Assembly: GCA_000263395.1 (NCBI GenBank)
Contig: AJXE01000023.1
Location: forward strand, 1 to 64,000
Direction: 5' to 3'
Source: Stutzerimonas stutzeri TS44
GTDB taxonomy: Bacteria; Pseudomonadota; Gammaproteobacteria; Pseudomonadales; Pseudomonadaceae
DNA length: 64,000 nt
Below, in pieces: positions 1 through 10,945 of this stretch. Position 1 is the first letter of the stretch. Each line of letters starts with the position of its first letter. Under the pieces are notes generated by a model. That model saw only the letters and a program-made list of their open reading frames with translations, did not search any database and was not told where the DNA came from. Both the position numbers and the translations under genes were made by a program.

Positions 1-101
1 CCACCATCTTCTTCGATCAGCTTGGTGTAACGCTCCACCATGCCGCCGACCTGCTCGCTCTGGTCCGGGTGCACCAGAAAGATGATTTCGTAATGACGCA
101 T
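1..101 (-). CDS. rpsF: 30S ribosomal protein S6 (5' end only)
   Basis: Only the first 33 codons lie in the window; the gene runs off the left edge. The translation begins [18 protein letters not shown], which is the typical N-terminus of ribosomal protein S6, a small-subunit protein of the platform that binds with S18. An AAGGAG ribosome-binding site lies six bases upstream of the ATG at 101. In Pseudomonas this gene heads the rpsF-rpsR-rplI operon; the partner genes would lie beyond the edge. Confidence 0.93.
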   Translation of the reverse strand, partial: MRHYEIIFLVHPDQSEQVGGMVERYTKLIEEDG

Positions 102-263
102 AACTGCTCCTTACGGGTTGCAGCCTGCCGACGATGCGGTCAGGCAAGGAGTGAATGACTTGTTGACCTTGCCGGCACGAAGGCGCGCGAGCGCCTGCCG
201 TGCGGGCAAGGGGCGCCATTCTAGAGAAGGGCCTGCAGCGGCGCAAGGCGAAGTGGTGAATAT

Positions 264-1847
264 TTAACCAGCCGTTCCGGCGTGGCCGCGCTCGCGCGCG
301 ATGGTGTCCAGCAGCTCGCGCACCTGCTGGATGTCGTAGGGCTTGAGCATGACCCGCAGCGAGTCGATGCCTTCCTCGCGCGCATCCACCGCATAGCCGG
401 AGGCGATCACCAGCGCCAGCCCCGGATACTGCCGCTGCGCCCGGCGGACCAGCTCGAGGCCGCTCATGCCAGCCAGACCGACATCGCTGAGCAGGACGTC
501 GAAGGGCTGCTTCGCCAGTTGCTCGAGCGCGTCCTCGGCCGACTCGCTGAGCACGACCTGATGGCCGAGTTCGGCGATCACCTCGCCGGTGAGCATGCGC
601 AGCGTGGGGTCGTCCTCGACGAACAGCACCTTCAGCCCCCCCTCCGCCCGCGTCACCGCCGGCACACTTGTCGCGAGCTCGGCCTCCGCGCTGCGCGGCA
701 GATAGACGTGCACCGCCGTGCCGCTGCCCGCCGCGCTGTCCAGCGTGACGAAGCCGCCGCTCTGCTTGACGAAGCCGTAGACCATGCTTAGCCCCAGTCC
801 CGAGGCATTATCGGCCTGCTTGGTCGTGAAGAAGGGCTCGAAGGCCCGCTCGCCGACTTCCGGCGCCATGCCGCCGCCCTCGTCGATCACGCTCAGCTGC
901 ACATAGTCGCCAGTCGTCGGCTGGGCCTGCAGCGTGCGGTTGCGCAAGCGCACCAGCAGCCGTCCGCTACCGCGCATGGCATCGCGGGCGTTGGTCGCCA
1001 GATGGATGAGCGCGCTCTGCAGGTTGCCGATGTCGACCGATACCGGCCACAGCGCCTCGTCGGCATCGAGCTCGACACGCACCCCGGCACCAATGGCGCC
1101 CTCGAGCAATTCGCGCATCTGCGCGACGAGCTGGCCGAGCCGCACCGGCTGCGGCCGCTGCGGCTGGCGACTGGCAAAGGCCAGCAGCTGCGAGGCCAGG
1201 CGCGCGCCCTTCTCGACACCGCCGACCGCGGAATCCAGGCGGCGCAGCGCAGCCTCGTCGGCGCCCAGGTTGCGGCGCAACAGCTGCAGGTTGCCGCCGA
1301 TGACCTGCAGCATGTTGTTGAAGTCGTGCGCGATGCCGCCGGTCAGCTTGCCGACCGCCTCCAGCTTCTGCGCCTGCAGCAGGGCCGCCTCTGCAGCCCG
1401 ACGCTGCGTCTCGCTGCGCGACAACTCCTCCGCCGTGGTGTCCACGAGCTCTTCGAGGTGCCGGCGATAGCGATGCCGGCCCTCCTCGTGCTCCGCGACA
1501 GCGGGCAAGGCGAGGCATTGCAGCAGCGCCACGACCTCGCCACGCTCGTCCAGCAGCGGCGTATGCACCAGCCTTGCACCATGCACCTCATTCCCGTCGA
1601 ACGGCGGCAACGCATCGCACGCCCGGCTGTCGAGCGCCCGCGCACAGGACGCCCGCAGCGCCGCGACATCGAAGCGCGCATCGCCGGCGAACGCCTCGTC
1701 CAGCTGACGGCCGCTCAGCTCGTGATGCGCCCGCCCGAGCAGCGCCAGGGCAGCCGGATTGACATCCACGACCCGCAGCTGCGGATCGAACAACAGATAG
1801 GCATGCGGAGAAGCCCGGAACAGACTTTGAAAGGACAGGCGTTGCAT
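264..1847 (-). CDS. Soluble hybrid histidine kinase (PAS-HisKA-HATPase-REC)
   Basis: This 527-residue protein has a PAS-like domain (about 5-115), a coiled linker, and a HisKA domain with the phospho-acceptor His174 in a GGIAHDFNNML H-box. A HATPase domain follows, with its N-box near Asn286 and glycine boxes near 323-352. The C-terminal receiver domain (405-525) has the phospho-acceptor Asp455. No membrane segment or DNA-binding output is visible, so it is probably cytoplasmic and passes phosphate to a separate protein. I chose the ATG at 1847 because GGAGG lies just upstream and the PAS fold starts there; an upstream in-frame start at 1979 is open but looks unlike protein. The input signal is unknown. 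No response regulator gene is adjacent. Confidence 0.85.
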   Translation of the reverse strand: MQRLSFQSLFRASPHAYLLFDPQLRVVDVNPAALALLGRAHHELSGRQLDEAFAGDARFDVAALRASCARALDSRACDALPPFDGNEVHGARLVHTPLLDERGEVVALLQCLALPAVAEHEEGRHRYRRHLEELVDTTAEELSRSETQRRAAEAALLQAQKLEAVGKLTGGIAHDFNNMLQVIGGNLQLLRRNLGADEAALRRLDSAVGGVEKGARLASQLLAFASRQPQRPQPVRLGQLVAQMRELLEGAIGAGVRVELDADEALWPVSVDIGNLQSALIHLATNARDAMRGSGRLLVRLRNRTLQAQPTTGDYVQLSVIDEGGGMAPEVGERAFEPFFTTKQADNASGLGLSMVYGFVKQSGGFVTLDSAAGSGTAVHVYLPRSAEAELATSVPAVTRAEGGLKVLFVEDDPTLRMLTGEVIAELGHQVVLSESAEDALEQLAKQPFDVLLSDVGLAGMSGLELVRRAQRQYPGLALVIASGYAVDAREEGIDSLRVMLKPYDIQQVRELLDTIARERGHAGTAG

Positions 1848-2051
1848 ACGACCTCCATGATACGAGCCTGACGTCATTGTCTGGATTGCTCGTACGACAT
1901 TCCCTGGCCGGGCGGCCGTCACAGGATGCAAGCGGATCGGAATAGAGGCGCTGACTGCCGCCAGGCACAGGTCAGCCATTGACCGCGAAACGGGCCAAGC
2001 GTTTCCCGGGAGTGAAAAAACGTGCGGCGGCCTGCAGGAGGCCGCCGCCGA
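1848..2051. other. Intergenic between hybrid kinase and rlmB
   Basis: This 204-base gap holds the rlmB terminator (2015-2048) and, presumably, the kinase promoter. I see no gene in it. Confidence 0.6.
2015..2048 (-). terminator. Rho-independent terminator of rnr-rlmB
   Basis: A perfect 10-bp stem (GCGGCGGCCT against AGGCCGCCGC, loop GCAGG) at 2024-2048 is followed, in the leftward direction, by a run of six T. It lies directly after the rlmB stop and should end the rnr-rlmB transcript. Confidence 0.88.
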
Positions 2052-2807
2052 TCAGCCGCGCGCTGCCGCCGCGCTGCGCTGGCGCAGCGCCTCGAACAGA
2101 CAGACGCCGGTAGCGACCGACACGTTCAGACTGCTGACGCTGCCGGCCATCGGCAGCCGCACCAGATAGTCGCAATGCTCGCGGGTCAGCCGGCGCATGC
2201 CCTTGCCCTCGGCCCCCATCACCAGTGCGATCGGCCCGGTCAGGTCCTGCGCGTAAAGCTCCTGCTCGGCCTCGCCGGCCGTGCCGACGATCCAGATACC
2301 GCGCTGTTGCAGCTTCTCCAGCGAGCGCGCGAGATTGGTCACCGCCACCAGCGGGATCACCTCGGCTGCGCCGCAGGCCACCTTGCGCACCGTGGCGTTG
2401 AGCGTCGCCGACTTGTCCTTCGGCACGATCACCGCCAACGCCCCGGCGGCATCGGCAGTGCGCAGGCAGGCGCCGAGATTGTGCGGATCGGTCACACCGT
2501 CGAGCACCAGCAGCAGCGGCGCTCCTTCGGCGCGATCGAGCAGCTCGTCGAGCATCGCCTCGCCCCAGACCTGGCTGGGACTCACCTCGGCGACTACGCC
2601 CTGATGCACACCCTCGACCCAGGCATCCATCTCGCGGCGCTCGCACTGGCCGACGCGCACGCGCGCCTGGCCGGCCAGCTCGATCAGCGTCTGCACGCGC
2701 GGATCGCCGCGCCCTTCGGCCAGCCAGACCTGCTTGACCCGCCGGGGATGGTGACGCAGCAGCGCCTCGACCGCATGCAGGCCGTAGATTTTCTCCAGAT
2801 CGCTCAT
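2052..2807 (-). CDS. rlmB: 23S rRNA 2'-O-methyltransferase RlmB (Gm2251)
   Basis: This 251-residue SpoU/TrmH-family (SPOUT) enzyme methylates the ribose of G2251 in the 23S peptidyl-transferase P-loop, using S-adenosylmethionine. The N-terminal substrate-binding domain starts MSDLEKIYGLHAVEALL. The C-terminal knot motifs VMGAEGKGMRRL and SVSSLNVSVATGVCLFEA are intact. Length is normal for the family. Its ATG overlaps the rnr stop codon by four bases (ATGA), so the two are translationally coupled; the pairing of RNase R with this rRNA methylase is usual in Pseudomonas and enterics. Confidence 0.96.
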   Translation of the reverse strand: MSDLEKIYGLHAVEALLRHHPRRVKQVWLAEGRGDPRVQTLIELAGQARVRVGQCERREMDAWVEGVHQGVVAEVSPSQVWGEAMLDELLDRAEGAPLLLVLDGVTDPHNLGACLRTADAAGALAVIVPKDKSATLNATVRKVACGAAEVIPLVAVTNLARSLEKLQQRGIWIVGTAGEAEQELYAQDLTGPIALVMGAEGKGMRRLTREHCDYLVRLPMAGSVSSLNVSVATGVCLFEALRQRSAAAARG

Positions 2808-5332
2808 GACTTGGCCTTGCGCTTTCTCGCACCGGAAGAACCCGCAGCCGGTTTGCCGTCAGCCTTGCGCTTCGGCCCGCCACGCTGGGTTTTATCCGCG
2901 CCCCGGTCGCGTCCGGCCTTGCCCTTGGCATCGGCCAGCAGCGCTTTCTTCAACTCGCGACTCTTGCGTACGCCGGCATCGGCCGGCTCCTGGCTGCGTG
3001 CCGGACGCCGATCATCGGCAGCCTTGCCGCGCCCCGATCCACCCTTGCGCGTACCGCCCTCGCCCCCGCCGGCGATCTTGCTGCCGCCACCGATCAGCTC
3101 GAAGTCGATCTTGCGTTCGTCCAGATCCACGCGCATCACCCGCACCTCGACGCTGTCGCCGAGACGGAAACTGCGCCCGCTGCGCTCGCCGGAGAGGCGA
3201 TGATGCAGGGGATCGAAGTGGTAGTAGTCGCCCGGCATCGCCGTGACGTGCACCAGGCCTTCGACATAGATATCGGTCAGTTCGACGAACAGGCCGAACC
3301 CGGTCACCGCGGTGATCACGCCGGGGAACGTTTCGCCGACACGATCGCGCATGAACTCGCACTTGAGCCAGTTGACCACGTCGCGGGTGGCCTCGTCGGC
3401 GCGCCGCTCGGTCATCGAACACTGCTCGCCGAGCTGTTCCAGCGCCGCCTCGTCGTAGGGGTAGATGCGCGCCTTGGGCATGCTCGCCGCCCCCTCGCGC
3501 CGCACGTGCGGCGTGTCGCGCCGCGAACGGATCACGCTGCGAATCGCGCGGTGTACCAGCAGGTCCGGATAGCGCCGGATCGGCGAGGTGAAGTGGGCAT
3601 AGGCTTCGTAGTTCAGGCCGAAGTGGCCGTGATTATCGGCGCTGTAGACCGCCTGGCTCAGCGAACGCAGCATGACCGTCTGGATCACGTGAAAATCCGG
3701 GCGATCCTGAATGTGCTCCAGCAGCGCCTGGTAATCCTTGGGCGTCGGCCCTTCCTTGCCCTTGTGCAGGCTCAGCCCCAACTCACCGAGGAAGGCGCGC
3801 AGCTTCTCCTGACGCTCCAGCGGCGGGCCGTCATGCACGCGATACAGCGCGGGAATCTCGTGCTTCTGCAGGAAGGCGGCGGTGGCCACGTTGGCGCACA
3901 GCATGCATTCCTCGATCAGCTTGTGCGCGTCGTTGCGCTCGGTCGGCTTGATTTCGGCGATCTTGCGCCCGGCGCCGAAGACGATACGCGTCTCCTGGGT
4001 CTCGAAGTCGATCGCACCCCGCGTGTGACGCGCCTTGAGCAGCACCTTGTACAGCGCATAGAGCTGCTTGAGATGCGGCAGCACCTCGGCATACTCCTCG
4101 CCCAGCCGCTTGCCTTCGGCGGATTTGGGGCGCTCGAGCATGTCGCTGACCTTGTTGTAGGTCAGCCGCGCATGGGAGTGGATCACCGCCTCGTAGAACT
4201 GGTAGTCGGTCATCTTGCCCGACTTGTTCAGGGTGATCTCGCAGACCATCGCCAGACGGTCCACGCCCGGATTCAGTGAGCACAGGCCGTTGGACAGCTG
4301 CTCGGGCAGCATCGGCACCACCCGCTCGGGGAAGTACACCGAGTTGCCGCGCACCTCGGCTTCGTGATCCAGCGCCGAACCGACCTTCACGTAGTGCGAG
4401 ACGTCCGCGATCGCGACGTACAGACGGAACCCGCCGGTCAGCAGCTTCCAGCCGCCCGGCTTCTCGCAGAAGACCGCGTCGTCGAAGTCCCGCGCATCCT
4501 CGCCGTCGATGGTGACGAAGGGCAGATGGCGCAGGTCGACGCGCTTGAGCTTGTCCTTCTCTTCCACCTCGGGCTTGAGCCGCGCCGCTTCCTTGAGCGC
4601 CGCCTCGGGCCACACATGGGGGATATCGAAGCTGCGCAGCGCCACGTCGATCTCCATGCCCGGCGCCATGTAGTTGCCGATCACCTCGACGATGTCGCCC
4701 TGCGGCTGGAAGCGCGGCGTGGGCCAGTGGGTGATCTTCACCTCGACGAACTGACCCGGCTTGGCATTCAGCGCGCGCCCGGGTGTGACCAGCACTTCCT
4801 GCTGGATCTTGGGATTGTCGGCGACCACGAAGCCGACATCGCTCTCGATCTGATAGCGCCCGACGATGGTTTCATGGGCACGACTGATGACTTCGACAAT
4901 CGCTCCCTCGCGACGCCCGCGCCGATCCAGGCCGGATACCCGCGCCAGGCAGCGATCGCCATCGAAAACCAGGCGCATCTGCGCCGGCCCGAGAAAGAGG
5001 TCGTCGCTGCCGTCATCGGGAATCAGGAAGCCGAAGCCGTCGCGGTGACCGCTGACCCGGCCACAGACCAGATCGAGCTTATCCACCGGCGCATAGGCCC
5101 CGCGCCGGGTGTAGATCAGCTGACCGTCGCGCTCCATCGCGCGCAGTCGGCGGCGCAGAGCCTCGATGTCTTCATCGGAAGCCAGGCCGAACTCTTCGAC
5201 CAGTTGCTCGCGCGCCGCCGGCGAACCGCGCTCGGACAGGTGCTGAAGAATCAGCTCACGGCTGGGAATGGGGTTTTCGTACTTTTCCGCTTCACGAGCG
5301 GCCTCGGGATCGAGGGATTGCCAATCGGCCAT
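2804..5332 (-). CDS. rnr: Ribonuclease R
   Basis: This 842-residue 3'-5' exoribonuclease degrades structured RNA and takes part in rRNA quality control and trans-translation. Order of parts: N-terminal winged helix (about 20-95), two cold-shock domains, the RNB catalytic domain with the acidic motif DGEDARDFDDAVF (about 275-290), an S1 domain (about 665-750) and a long Lys/Arg/Gly-rich tail. That tail is typical of RNase R and separates it from RNase II. It is the first gene of the rnr-rlmB operon. The upstream side (5333 onward) is shared with the divergent tRNA-Leu promoter region. Confidence 0.97.
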   Translation of the reverse strand: MADWQSLDPEAAREAEKYENPIPSRELILQHLSERGSPAAREQLVEEFGLASDEDIEALRRRLRAMERDGQLIYTRRGAYAPVDKLDLVCGRVSGHRDGFGFLIPDDGSDDLFLGPAQMRLVFDGDRCLARVSGLDRRGRREGAIVEVISRAHETIVGRYQIESDVGFVVADNPKIQQEVLVTPGRALNAKPGQFVEVKITHWPTPRFQPQGDIVEVIGNYMAPGMEIDVALRSFDIPHVWPEAALKEAARLKPEVEEKDKLKRVDLRHLPFVTIDGEDARDFDDAVFCEKPGGWKLLTGGFRLYVAIADVSHYVKVGSALDHEAEVRGNSVYFPERVVPMLPEQLSNGLCSLNPGVDRLAMVCEITLNKSGKMTDYQFYEAVIHSHARLTYNKVSDMLERPKSAEGKRLGEEYAEVLPHLKQLYALYKVLLKARHTRGAIDFETQETRIVFGAGRKIAEIKPTERNDAHKLIEECMLCANVATAAFLQKHEIPALYRVHDGPPLERQEKLRAFLGELGLSLHKGKEGPTPKDYQALLEHIQDRPDFHVIQTVMLRSLSQAVYSADNHGHFGLNYEAYAHFTSPIRRYPDLLVHRAIRSVIRSRRDTPHVRREGAASMPKARIYPYDEAALEQLGEQCSMTERRADEATRDVVNWLKCEFMRDRVGETFPGVITAVTGFGLFVELTDIYVEGLVHVTAMPGDYYHFDPLHHRLSGERSGRSFRLGDSVEVRVMRVDLDERKIDFELIGGGSKIAGGGEGGTRKGGSGRGKAADDRRPARSQEPADAGVRKSRELKKALLADAKGKAGRDRGADKTQRGGPKRKADGKPAAGSSGARKRKAKS

Positions 5333-5446
5333 TAAGAAGGGTCACCTTTCTATTCAATTATCGAGACGTAACGTCATGGAGTGTATTGAAGCGCGAAATG
5401 CCCACGGGCGGCAGCTTTAGGCTGAATTATTTTTCGGCATCAGGGG

Positions 5447-5475
5447 TTTACAACCCCGAACCTCGCCCGTATAGT
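5447..5475 (+). promoter_or_regulatory. Sigma-70 promoter for the tRNA-Leu pair
   Basis: TTTACA (5447-5452) and TATAGT (5470-5475) are separated by 17 bases, a near-consensus sigma-70 promoter. It lies about 60 bases upstream of the first tRNA-Leu, and no second promoter of similar quality is seen between the two tRNA genes. Confidence 0.75.
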
Positions 5476-5538
5476 TCGCGCCCACAATGTCTGACAGATG
5501 TTGTACCACGGAAACGCTCAAGCAATATTGTTTCCCGT

Positions 5539-5625
5539 GCCCAGGTGGCGGAATTGGTAGACGCACTAGGTTCAGGTCCTAGCGGTGGCAACACCGTGGA
5601 AGTTCGAGTCTTCTCCTGGGCACCA
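5539..5625 (+). tRNA. tRNA-Leu (CAG), copy 1
   Basis: This 87-base class II tRNA has a GCCCAGG/CCTGGGC acceptor stem, encoded CCA end, and anticodon loop TTCAGGT giving anticodon CAG, which reads CUG. It has a long variable arm and the TTCGAGTC T-loop. CUG is the dominant leucine codon in this GC-rich genome. Confidence 0.97.
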
Positions 5626-5745
5626 TCATTCGAATGAAACCCGCATCGCCAGATGCGAGTTTCAGGCAGTAACGAAGATCGCCGACTTCGACCGATTCAG
5701 TTCGGTAAAACGGCAAAAAAAGTCGGTGAGCGATCATCGCAATGT

Positions 5746-5832
5746 GCCCAGGTGGCGGAATTGGTAGACGCACTAGGTTCAGGTCCTAGCGGTGGCAACA
5801 CCGTGGAAGTTCGAGTCTTCTCCTGGGCACCA
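5746..5832 (+). tRNA. tRNA-Leu (CAG), copy 2
   Basis: This is base-for-base identical to copy 1, including the CCA end, and lies 120 bases downstream in the same direction. The spacer holds a hairpin (about 5636-5663) that may be a processing site. A strong terminator follows at once. Confidence 0.97.
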
Positions 5833-5841
5833 CTCTTCAAG

Positions 5842-5869
5842 AAAAAACCGAGCTTATGCTCGGTTTTTT
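5842..5869 (+). terminator. Terminator after the tRNA-Leu pair
   Basis: The stem ACCGAGC/GCTCGGT with a TTAT loop is flanked by A6 on the left and T6 on the right, so it can work in both directions. It ends the tRNA transcript. Confidence 0.9.
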
Positions 5870-5916
5870 CGTTTCGGTCCACCCCCGAGCGCACCGCCCT
5901 CTCGCCAGCCACATAG

Positions 5917-5939
5917 CAAAAGACCGCCCGAAGGCGGTC
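5917..5939 (-). terminator. Terminator of the hisZ-purA transcript
   Basis: In the leftward direction the stem GACCGCC/GGCGGTC with a TTCG tetraloop is followed by TTTT. It lies 25 bases after the purA stop. Confidence 0.85.
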
Positions 5940-5963
5940 CTGGCATAGCCATGCAGACGCCGA

Positions 5964-7340
<1,377 letters not shown>

Positions 7341-8528
7341 TCAGGACGCCAGCGGCGCCACGATCCAGGAATTGTCTTTGGCCAGCAGTTGGCGATCACA
7401 GCCCAGCGCCGCGGCAGCGTCAGCCGCCTGGCCGTCGAGAGCCTGCACCACACGCTCACCATCGCGACGCAGGCGGCAGACCGCCTGCCAGAGCGCCGGA
7501 TCGTCACTGTGCGGCGCCCAGATGCCGCTGGCCGGCGTTGTCAGGTCAGCATTGCCCAGGCTCACCAGCGTCTTCAGGTCGGTCGAGAAGCCGGTGGCCG
7601 GGCGCGCCCGGCCGAAATCGGCGCCGATGTCATCATAGCGGCCACCCTGGGCAATCGACTGGCCGACGCCAGGGACGAACACCGCAAAGACGACACCGGT
7701 GTGGTAGTGGTAGCCGCGCAACTCGCCCAGATCGAAGTAAAGCGGTATTTGCGGGTAACGCGCCGCCAGTTGGTCGGCAATGCGAATCAGCGCCTGCAGC
7801 GCCTGGCGAACCTCGCTCGGCGCCTCCGTCAGCGCGACCTGAGCCGCATCCAGTACCTGGCGCCCGCCGCACAGGCGGGCCAGCGCACGCAGCATGCCGG
7901 CCAGCGCCGGCTCCAGCGCCGCGGTCAGGCACTCGATTTCGTCCATCGCCTTGCGCTGCAGCGCATCGAACAGCCGCTGCTCGGCCTCGCCCACCAGCCC
8001 GGCCGCACGGGCAAGGCCGCGATAGATGCCGACATGCCCGAGGTCCATGTGCACGTCAGGCACCTCGGCGAACTCCAGCATCTCCAGCATCAGGCTGATG
8101 ACCTCGATGTCGCTCGACGCACTGCCATCGCCATACAACTCGGCCCCGAGCTGGATTGGACTACGCGAAGTCGCCAGCGCCTGCGGCTTGGCGTGCAGCA
8201 CGCTGCCGGCGTAACACAGGCGGCTCGGCCCCTCGCGGCGCAGCGTGTGCGCGTCGACTCGCGCCACCTGCGGGGTGATATCGGCACGCAGGCCCATCTG
8301 CCGCCCGGACAGCGGGTCGGTGACCTTGAAGGTGCGCAGATCGAGATCCTGGCCGGAACCAGTCAGCAGCGATTCGAGGAATTCAACATGAGGCGTTATG
8401 ACCAGCTCGTAACCCCAGCGCTGGAACAGATCCAGCACGCGACGCCGTGCGGTCTCGATACGTGCAGCCTCGGGCGGCAGCACCTCTTCGATGCCATCTG
8501 GCAGCAGCCAGCGGTCTACCGTTGCCAT
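7341..8528 (-). CDS. hisZ: ATP phosphoribosyltransferase regulatory subunit HisZ
   Basis: This 395-residue paralogue of histidyl-tRNA synthetase has the class II synthetase fold but lacks the tRNA-binding domain. It forms an octamer with the short form of HisG and gives it histidine feedback control at the first step of histidine synthesis. The start [21 protein letters not shown] matches the family and has AGAGGTG nine bases upstream of the ATG at 8528. The [21 protein letters not shown] segment resembles the histidine-binding motif of HisRS. It is coupled to purA in one leftward transcript. Confidence 0.94.
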   Translation of the reverse strand: MATVDRWLLPDGIEEVLPPEAARIETARRRVLDLFQRWGYELVITPHVEFLESLLTGSGQDLDLRTFKVTDPLSGRQMGLRADITPQVARVDAHTLRREGPSRLCYAGSVLHAKPQALATSRSPIQLGAELYGDGSASSDIEVISLMLEMLEFAEVPDVHMDLGHVGIYRGLARAAGLVGEAEQRLFDALQRKAMDEIECLTAALEPALAGMLRALARLCGGRQVLDAAQVALTEAPSEVRQALQALIRIADQLAARYPQIPLYFDLGELRGYHYHTGVVFAVFVPGVGQSIAQGGRYDDIGADFGRARPATGFSTDLKTLVSLGNADLTTPASGIWAPHSDDPALWQAVCRLRRDGERVVQALDGQAADAAAALGCDRQLLAKDNSWIVAPLAS

Positions 8529-8709
8529 TTCGCCAATCACCTCTCGATACGGCAAGCCTAGTCAAGCAGACGAAAACCGGGCTGCCGTCGAGGCTGGCCA
8601 TCGGTCGCGTGCAGTTCTGTTCAAACCCTGACATCAGCGCCAGGCCCCGCAAGGGGAGTGGCATGGTGGTCCATGCCCGGAGATCGTCCGCTCCCGTGGG
8701 TGCAGACGC

Positions 8710-8732
8710 AAAAAAGCCGGGTTTTTCCCGGC
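8710..8732 (-). terminator. Terminator of the hflK-hflC transcript
   Basis: In the leftward direction the stem GCCGGG/CCCGGC with an A5 loop is followed by T6. It lies 77 bases after the hflC stop. The rest of the gap to hisZ (8529-8808) holds no gene I can support. Confidence 0.88.
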
Positions 8733-8808
8733 TGGCGGATCATAGCAATGTTTTCCCGGTGGGTCACCCGGCGACCAGCATCGGCCGCCGGGTGAACCTC
8801 GCGATGGC

Positions 8809-9675
8809 TTAGCGGGACTGTTCCAGATAGCGGAAGAAATCGCTCTTGGGGTCCAGCACCAGCACATCTTCCTTGCTGGAGAAGCTTTCGCGGTAGGCCT
8901 GCAGGCTGCGGTAGAAAGAATAGAATTCCTTGTTCTGACCATAGGCATCCGCATAGATCGCCGCCGCGCGCGCATCGCCCTCACCGCGCAGCTCTTCCGC
9001 CTCGCGGAACGCCTCGGCAAGCAATACACGACGCTGGCGATCGGCGTCGGCGCGAATACCCTCGGCCAGCTCCTTGCCTTTCGCACGGTGCTCGCGGGCC
9101 TCGCGCTCACGCTCGGAACTCATGCGCTCGAACACGCTGCGATTCACCTCGCGCGGCAGATCGATGCCCTTGACCCGCACATCCACCACCTCGATGCCCA
9201 ACTCCTTCTGCACGGCGCGATTGAGGCTGTTGGTCACCTGCCCCATCAGCTCGTCGCGCTGGCCGGATACCGCCTCGTGTAAGGTGCGCTTGCCGAACTG
9301 GTCGCGCAATGCCGCTTCCAGTCGACGGGCCAGGCGCTCGTCGGCGATCTGCTTCATGCCCGATGTCGCGGTATAGAAACGCTCGGCATCGGCGACCCGC
9401 CACTTGGCGTAGGCATCGACCATCAATGCCTTCTTCTCCAGGGTAAGGAAACGCGACGTCGTCGAATCCAGCGTCATCAGGCGTGCATCAAACTTGCGCA
9501 CGCTGTTCACGTACGGAATCTTCATGTGCAGACCTGGCTTCACATCGGGCTCGACGATACGGCCGAAACGCAGCAGTACCGCACGCTCGGTCTGCGAGAC
9601 GATGTAGAAGCTGTTCCACAGCACCAGGGCCAGCACCACACCCACGATCAGCGCCACAAGGGACTTATTGCTCAT
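8809..9675 (-). CDS. hflC: Membrane protease modulator HflC
   Basis: This 288-residue SPFH/band-7 protein has one N-terminal membrane anchor (about 8-27) and a periplasmic domain. It pairs with HflK in a large cage around FtsH and limits that protease. The start MSNKSLVALIVGVVLALVLW is typical, and the sequence stays close to the family through the DVRVKGIDLPREV region. Its ATG overlaps the hflK stop by one base (TGATG), indicating coupled translation in equal amounts. Confidence 0.96.
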   Translation of the reverse strand: MSNKSLVALIVGVVLALVLWNSFYIVSQTERAVLLRFGRIVEPDVKPGLHMKIPYVNSVRKFDARLMTLDSTTSRFLTLEKKALMVDAYAKWRVADAERFYTATSGMKQIADERLARRLEAALRDQFGKRTLHEAVSGQRDELMGQVTNSLNRAVQKELGIEVVDVRVKGIDLPREVNRSVFERMSSEREREAREHRAKGKELAEGIRADADRQRRVLLAEAFREAEELRGEGDARAAAIYADAYGQNKEFYSFYRSLQAYRESFSSKEDVLVLDPKSDFFRYLEQSR

Positions 9676-10847
9676 CAGCGACTCTCCCTCGTACGAACTT
9701 CACGCGGATCCAGTTCCGGCGGCAGCCGCGTCGGCTGGCCGGCTGCACCCGTGGCCTGCCCGGCCGGCGCGGCGGTGCCACGGCTGTTGATCATCTTGTC
9801 CAGCGGCAGGTAGAGCAGATTGTTCTGCCCGCTCTCGCCGGTCACCATGACCTTGCTGGTGTTGCTCATGACTTCCTGCATGGTTTCCAGATACAGACGC
9901 TCACGCGTGACCTCGGGCGCCTTGCTGTATTCAACCAGCAGCTTGGAGAAGCGATCGGCCTCACCCTCGGCGCGGGAAATCACCGCATCACGATAACCGC
10001 TGGCCTCCTCCAGCATGCGCTGGGCCTGGCCGCGCGCCTCGGGAATGACGCCGTTGGCATAGGATTCAGCCTGGTTCTTCTCGCGCTGCTCGTCCTCGCG
10101 GGCACGAATCACGTCGTCGAAGGCCTCCTGGACCTCGCGCGGCGCAGCCGCACTCTGCAGGTTCACCTGCGTCACGATGATGCCGGTGCCGTAGTTGTCG
10201 AGGAAACGCTGCAGGCGCTCCTTCACCTCGCCGGCCATCGCCTCGCGGCCCTCGGTCAGCACCTGATCCATCGCGGTCGAACCGACCACATGACGCACCG
10301 CACTGTCGGTGGCGTGCTGCAGGCTCACCTCGGGCTGGTCGACGTTGAGCACGAACGACTGCAGGTCGCTGATCTTGTACTGAACGGTCAACGGCACCTC
10401 GATGATGTTTTCATCCTCGGTGAGCATCTGCCCCTGCTTGCTGTAGGAGCGCTCGCGCGTGACGTTTTCCTGGAATTTGCGGTCGATCGGCGGGAAGTAG
10501 AGATTCAGACCCGGCCCGACGGTTTCATGGTACTTGCCGAAGCGCAGCACCACCGCCTGCTCCTGTTCGTCGACGATATAGACGGCATTGAACAGCCATA
10601 CCGCCAGCAGGACCACGAGCGAAACCCAGACCAGGCCGAAGCCGCCGCGACGACCACCACCGCTGTTTCCACCACCACTGCCGCGCTTCTTGCCACCGAA
10701 CATGCCGTTGAGGCTGTCCTGCAGCTTGCGGAAGGCCTCGTCGAGATCGGGCGGTCCCTTCTGATCGCCGCCGCGACGACCACCGCCACCGCCGCCACCC
10801 CAGGGATCCTGGTTATTCGAGTTGCCACCCGGCTCATTCCAAGCCAT
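9675..10847 (-). CDS. hflK: Membrane protease modulator HflK
   Basis: This 390-residue partner of HflC has a Gly/Asn-rich cytoplasmic N-terminus with a run of glycines, one membrane segment (about 75-95) and a band-7 domain. A helical region with alternating acidic and basic residues follows. HflKC holds FtsH and shapes turnover of membrane proteins. The chosen ATG at 10847 has GGAGAG upstream; an in-frame ATG four codons earlier is less likely. It follows hflX in the conserved hfq-hflX-hflK-hflC order. Confidence 0.96.
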   Translation of the reverse strand: MAWNEPGGNSNNQDPWGGGGGGGRRGGDQKGPPDLDEAFRKLQDSLNGMFGGKKRGSGGGNSGGGRRGGFGLVWVSLVVLLAVWLFNAVYIVDEQEQAVVLRFGKYHETVGPGLNLYFPPIDRKFQENVTRERSYSKQGQMLTEDENIIEVPLTVQYKISDLQSFVLNVDQPEVSLQHATDSAVRHVVGSTAMDQVLTEGREAMAGEVKERLQRFLDNYGTGIIVTQVNLQSAAAPREVQEAFDDVIRAREDEQREKNQAESYANGVIPEARGQAQRMLEEASGYRDAVISRAEGEADRFSKLLVEYSKAPEVTRERLYLETMQEVMSNTSKVMVTGESGQNNLLYLPLDKMINSRGTAAPAGQATGAAGQPTRLPPELDPREVRTRESR

Positions 10848-10945
10848 AGCGCTCTCCATTCAGATAAAGCTAAAGACGCGCCTCGTGGCGCACCCACCAA
10901 TGCTACCGAAAGCCTGTAACAAGCGGCCAGATCGCCGCCCGGGCT

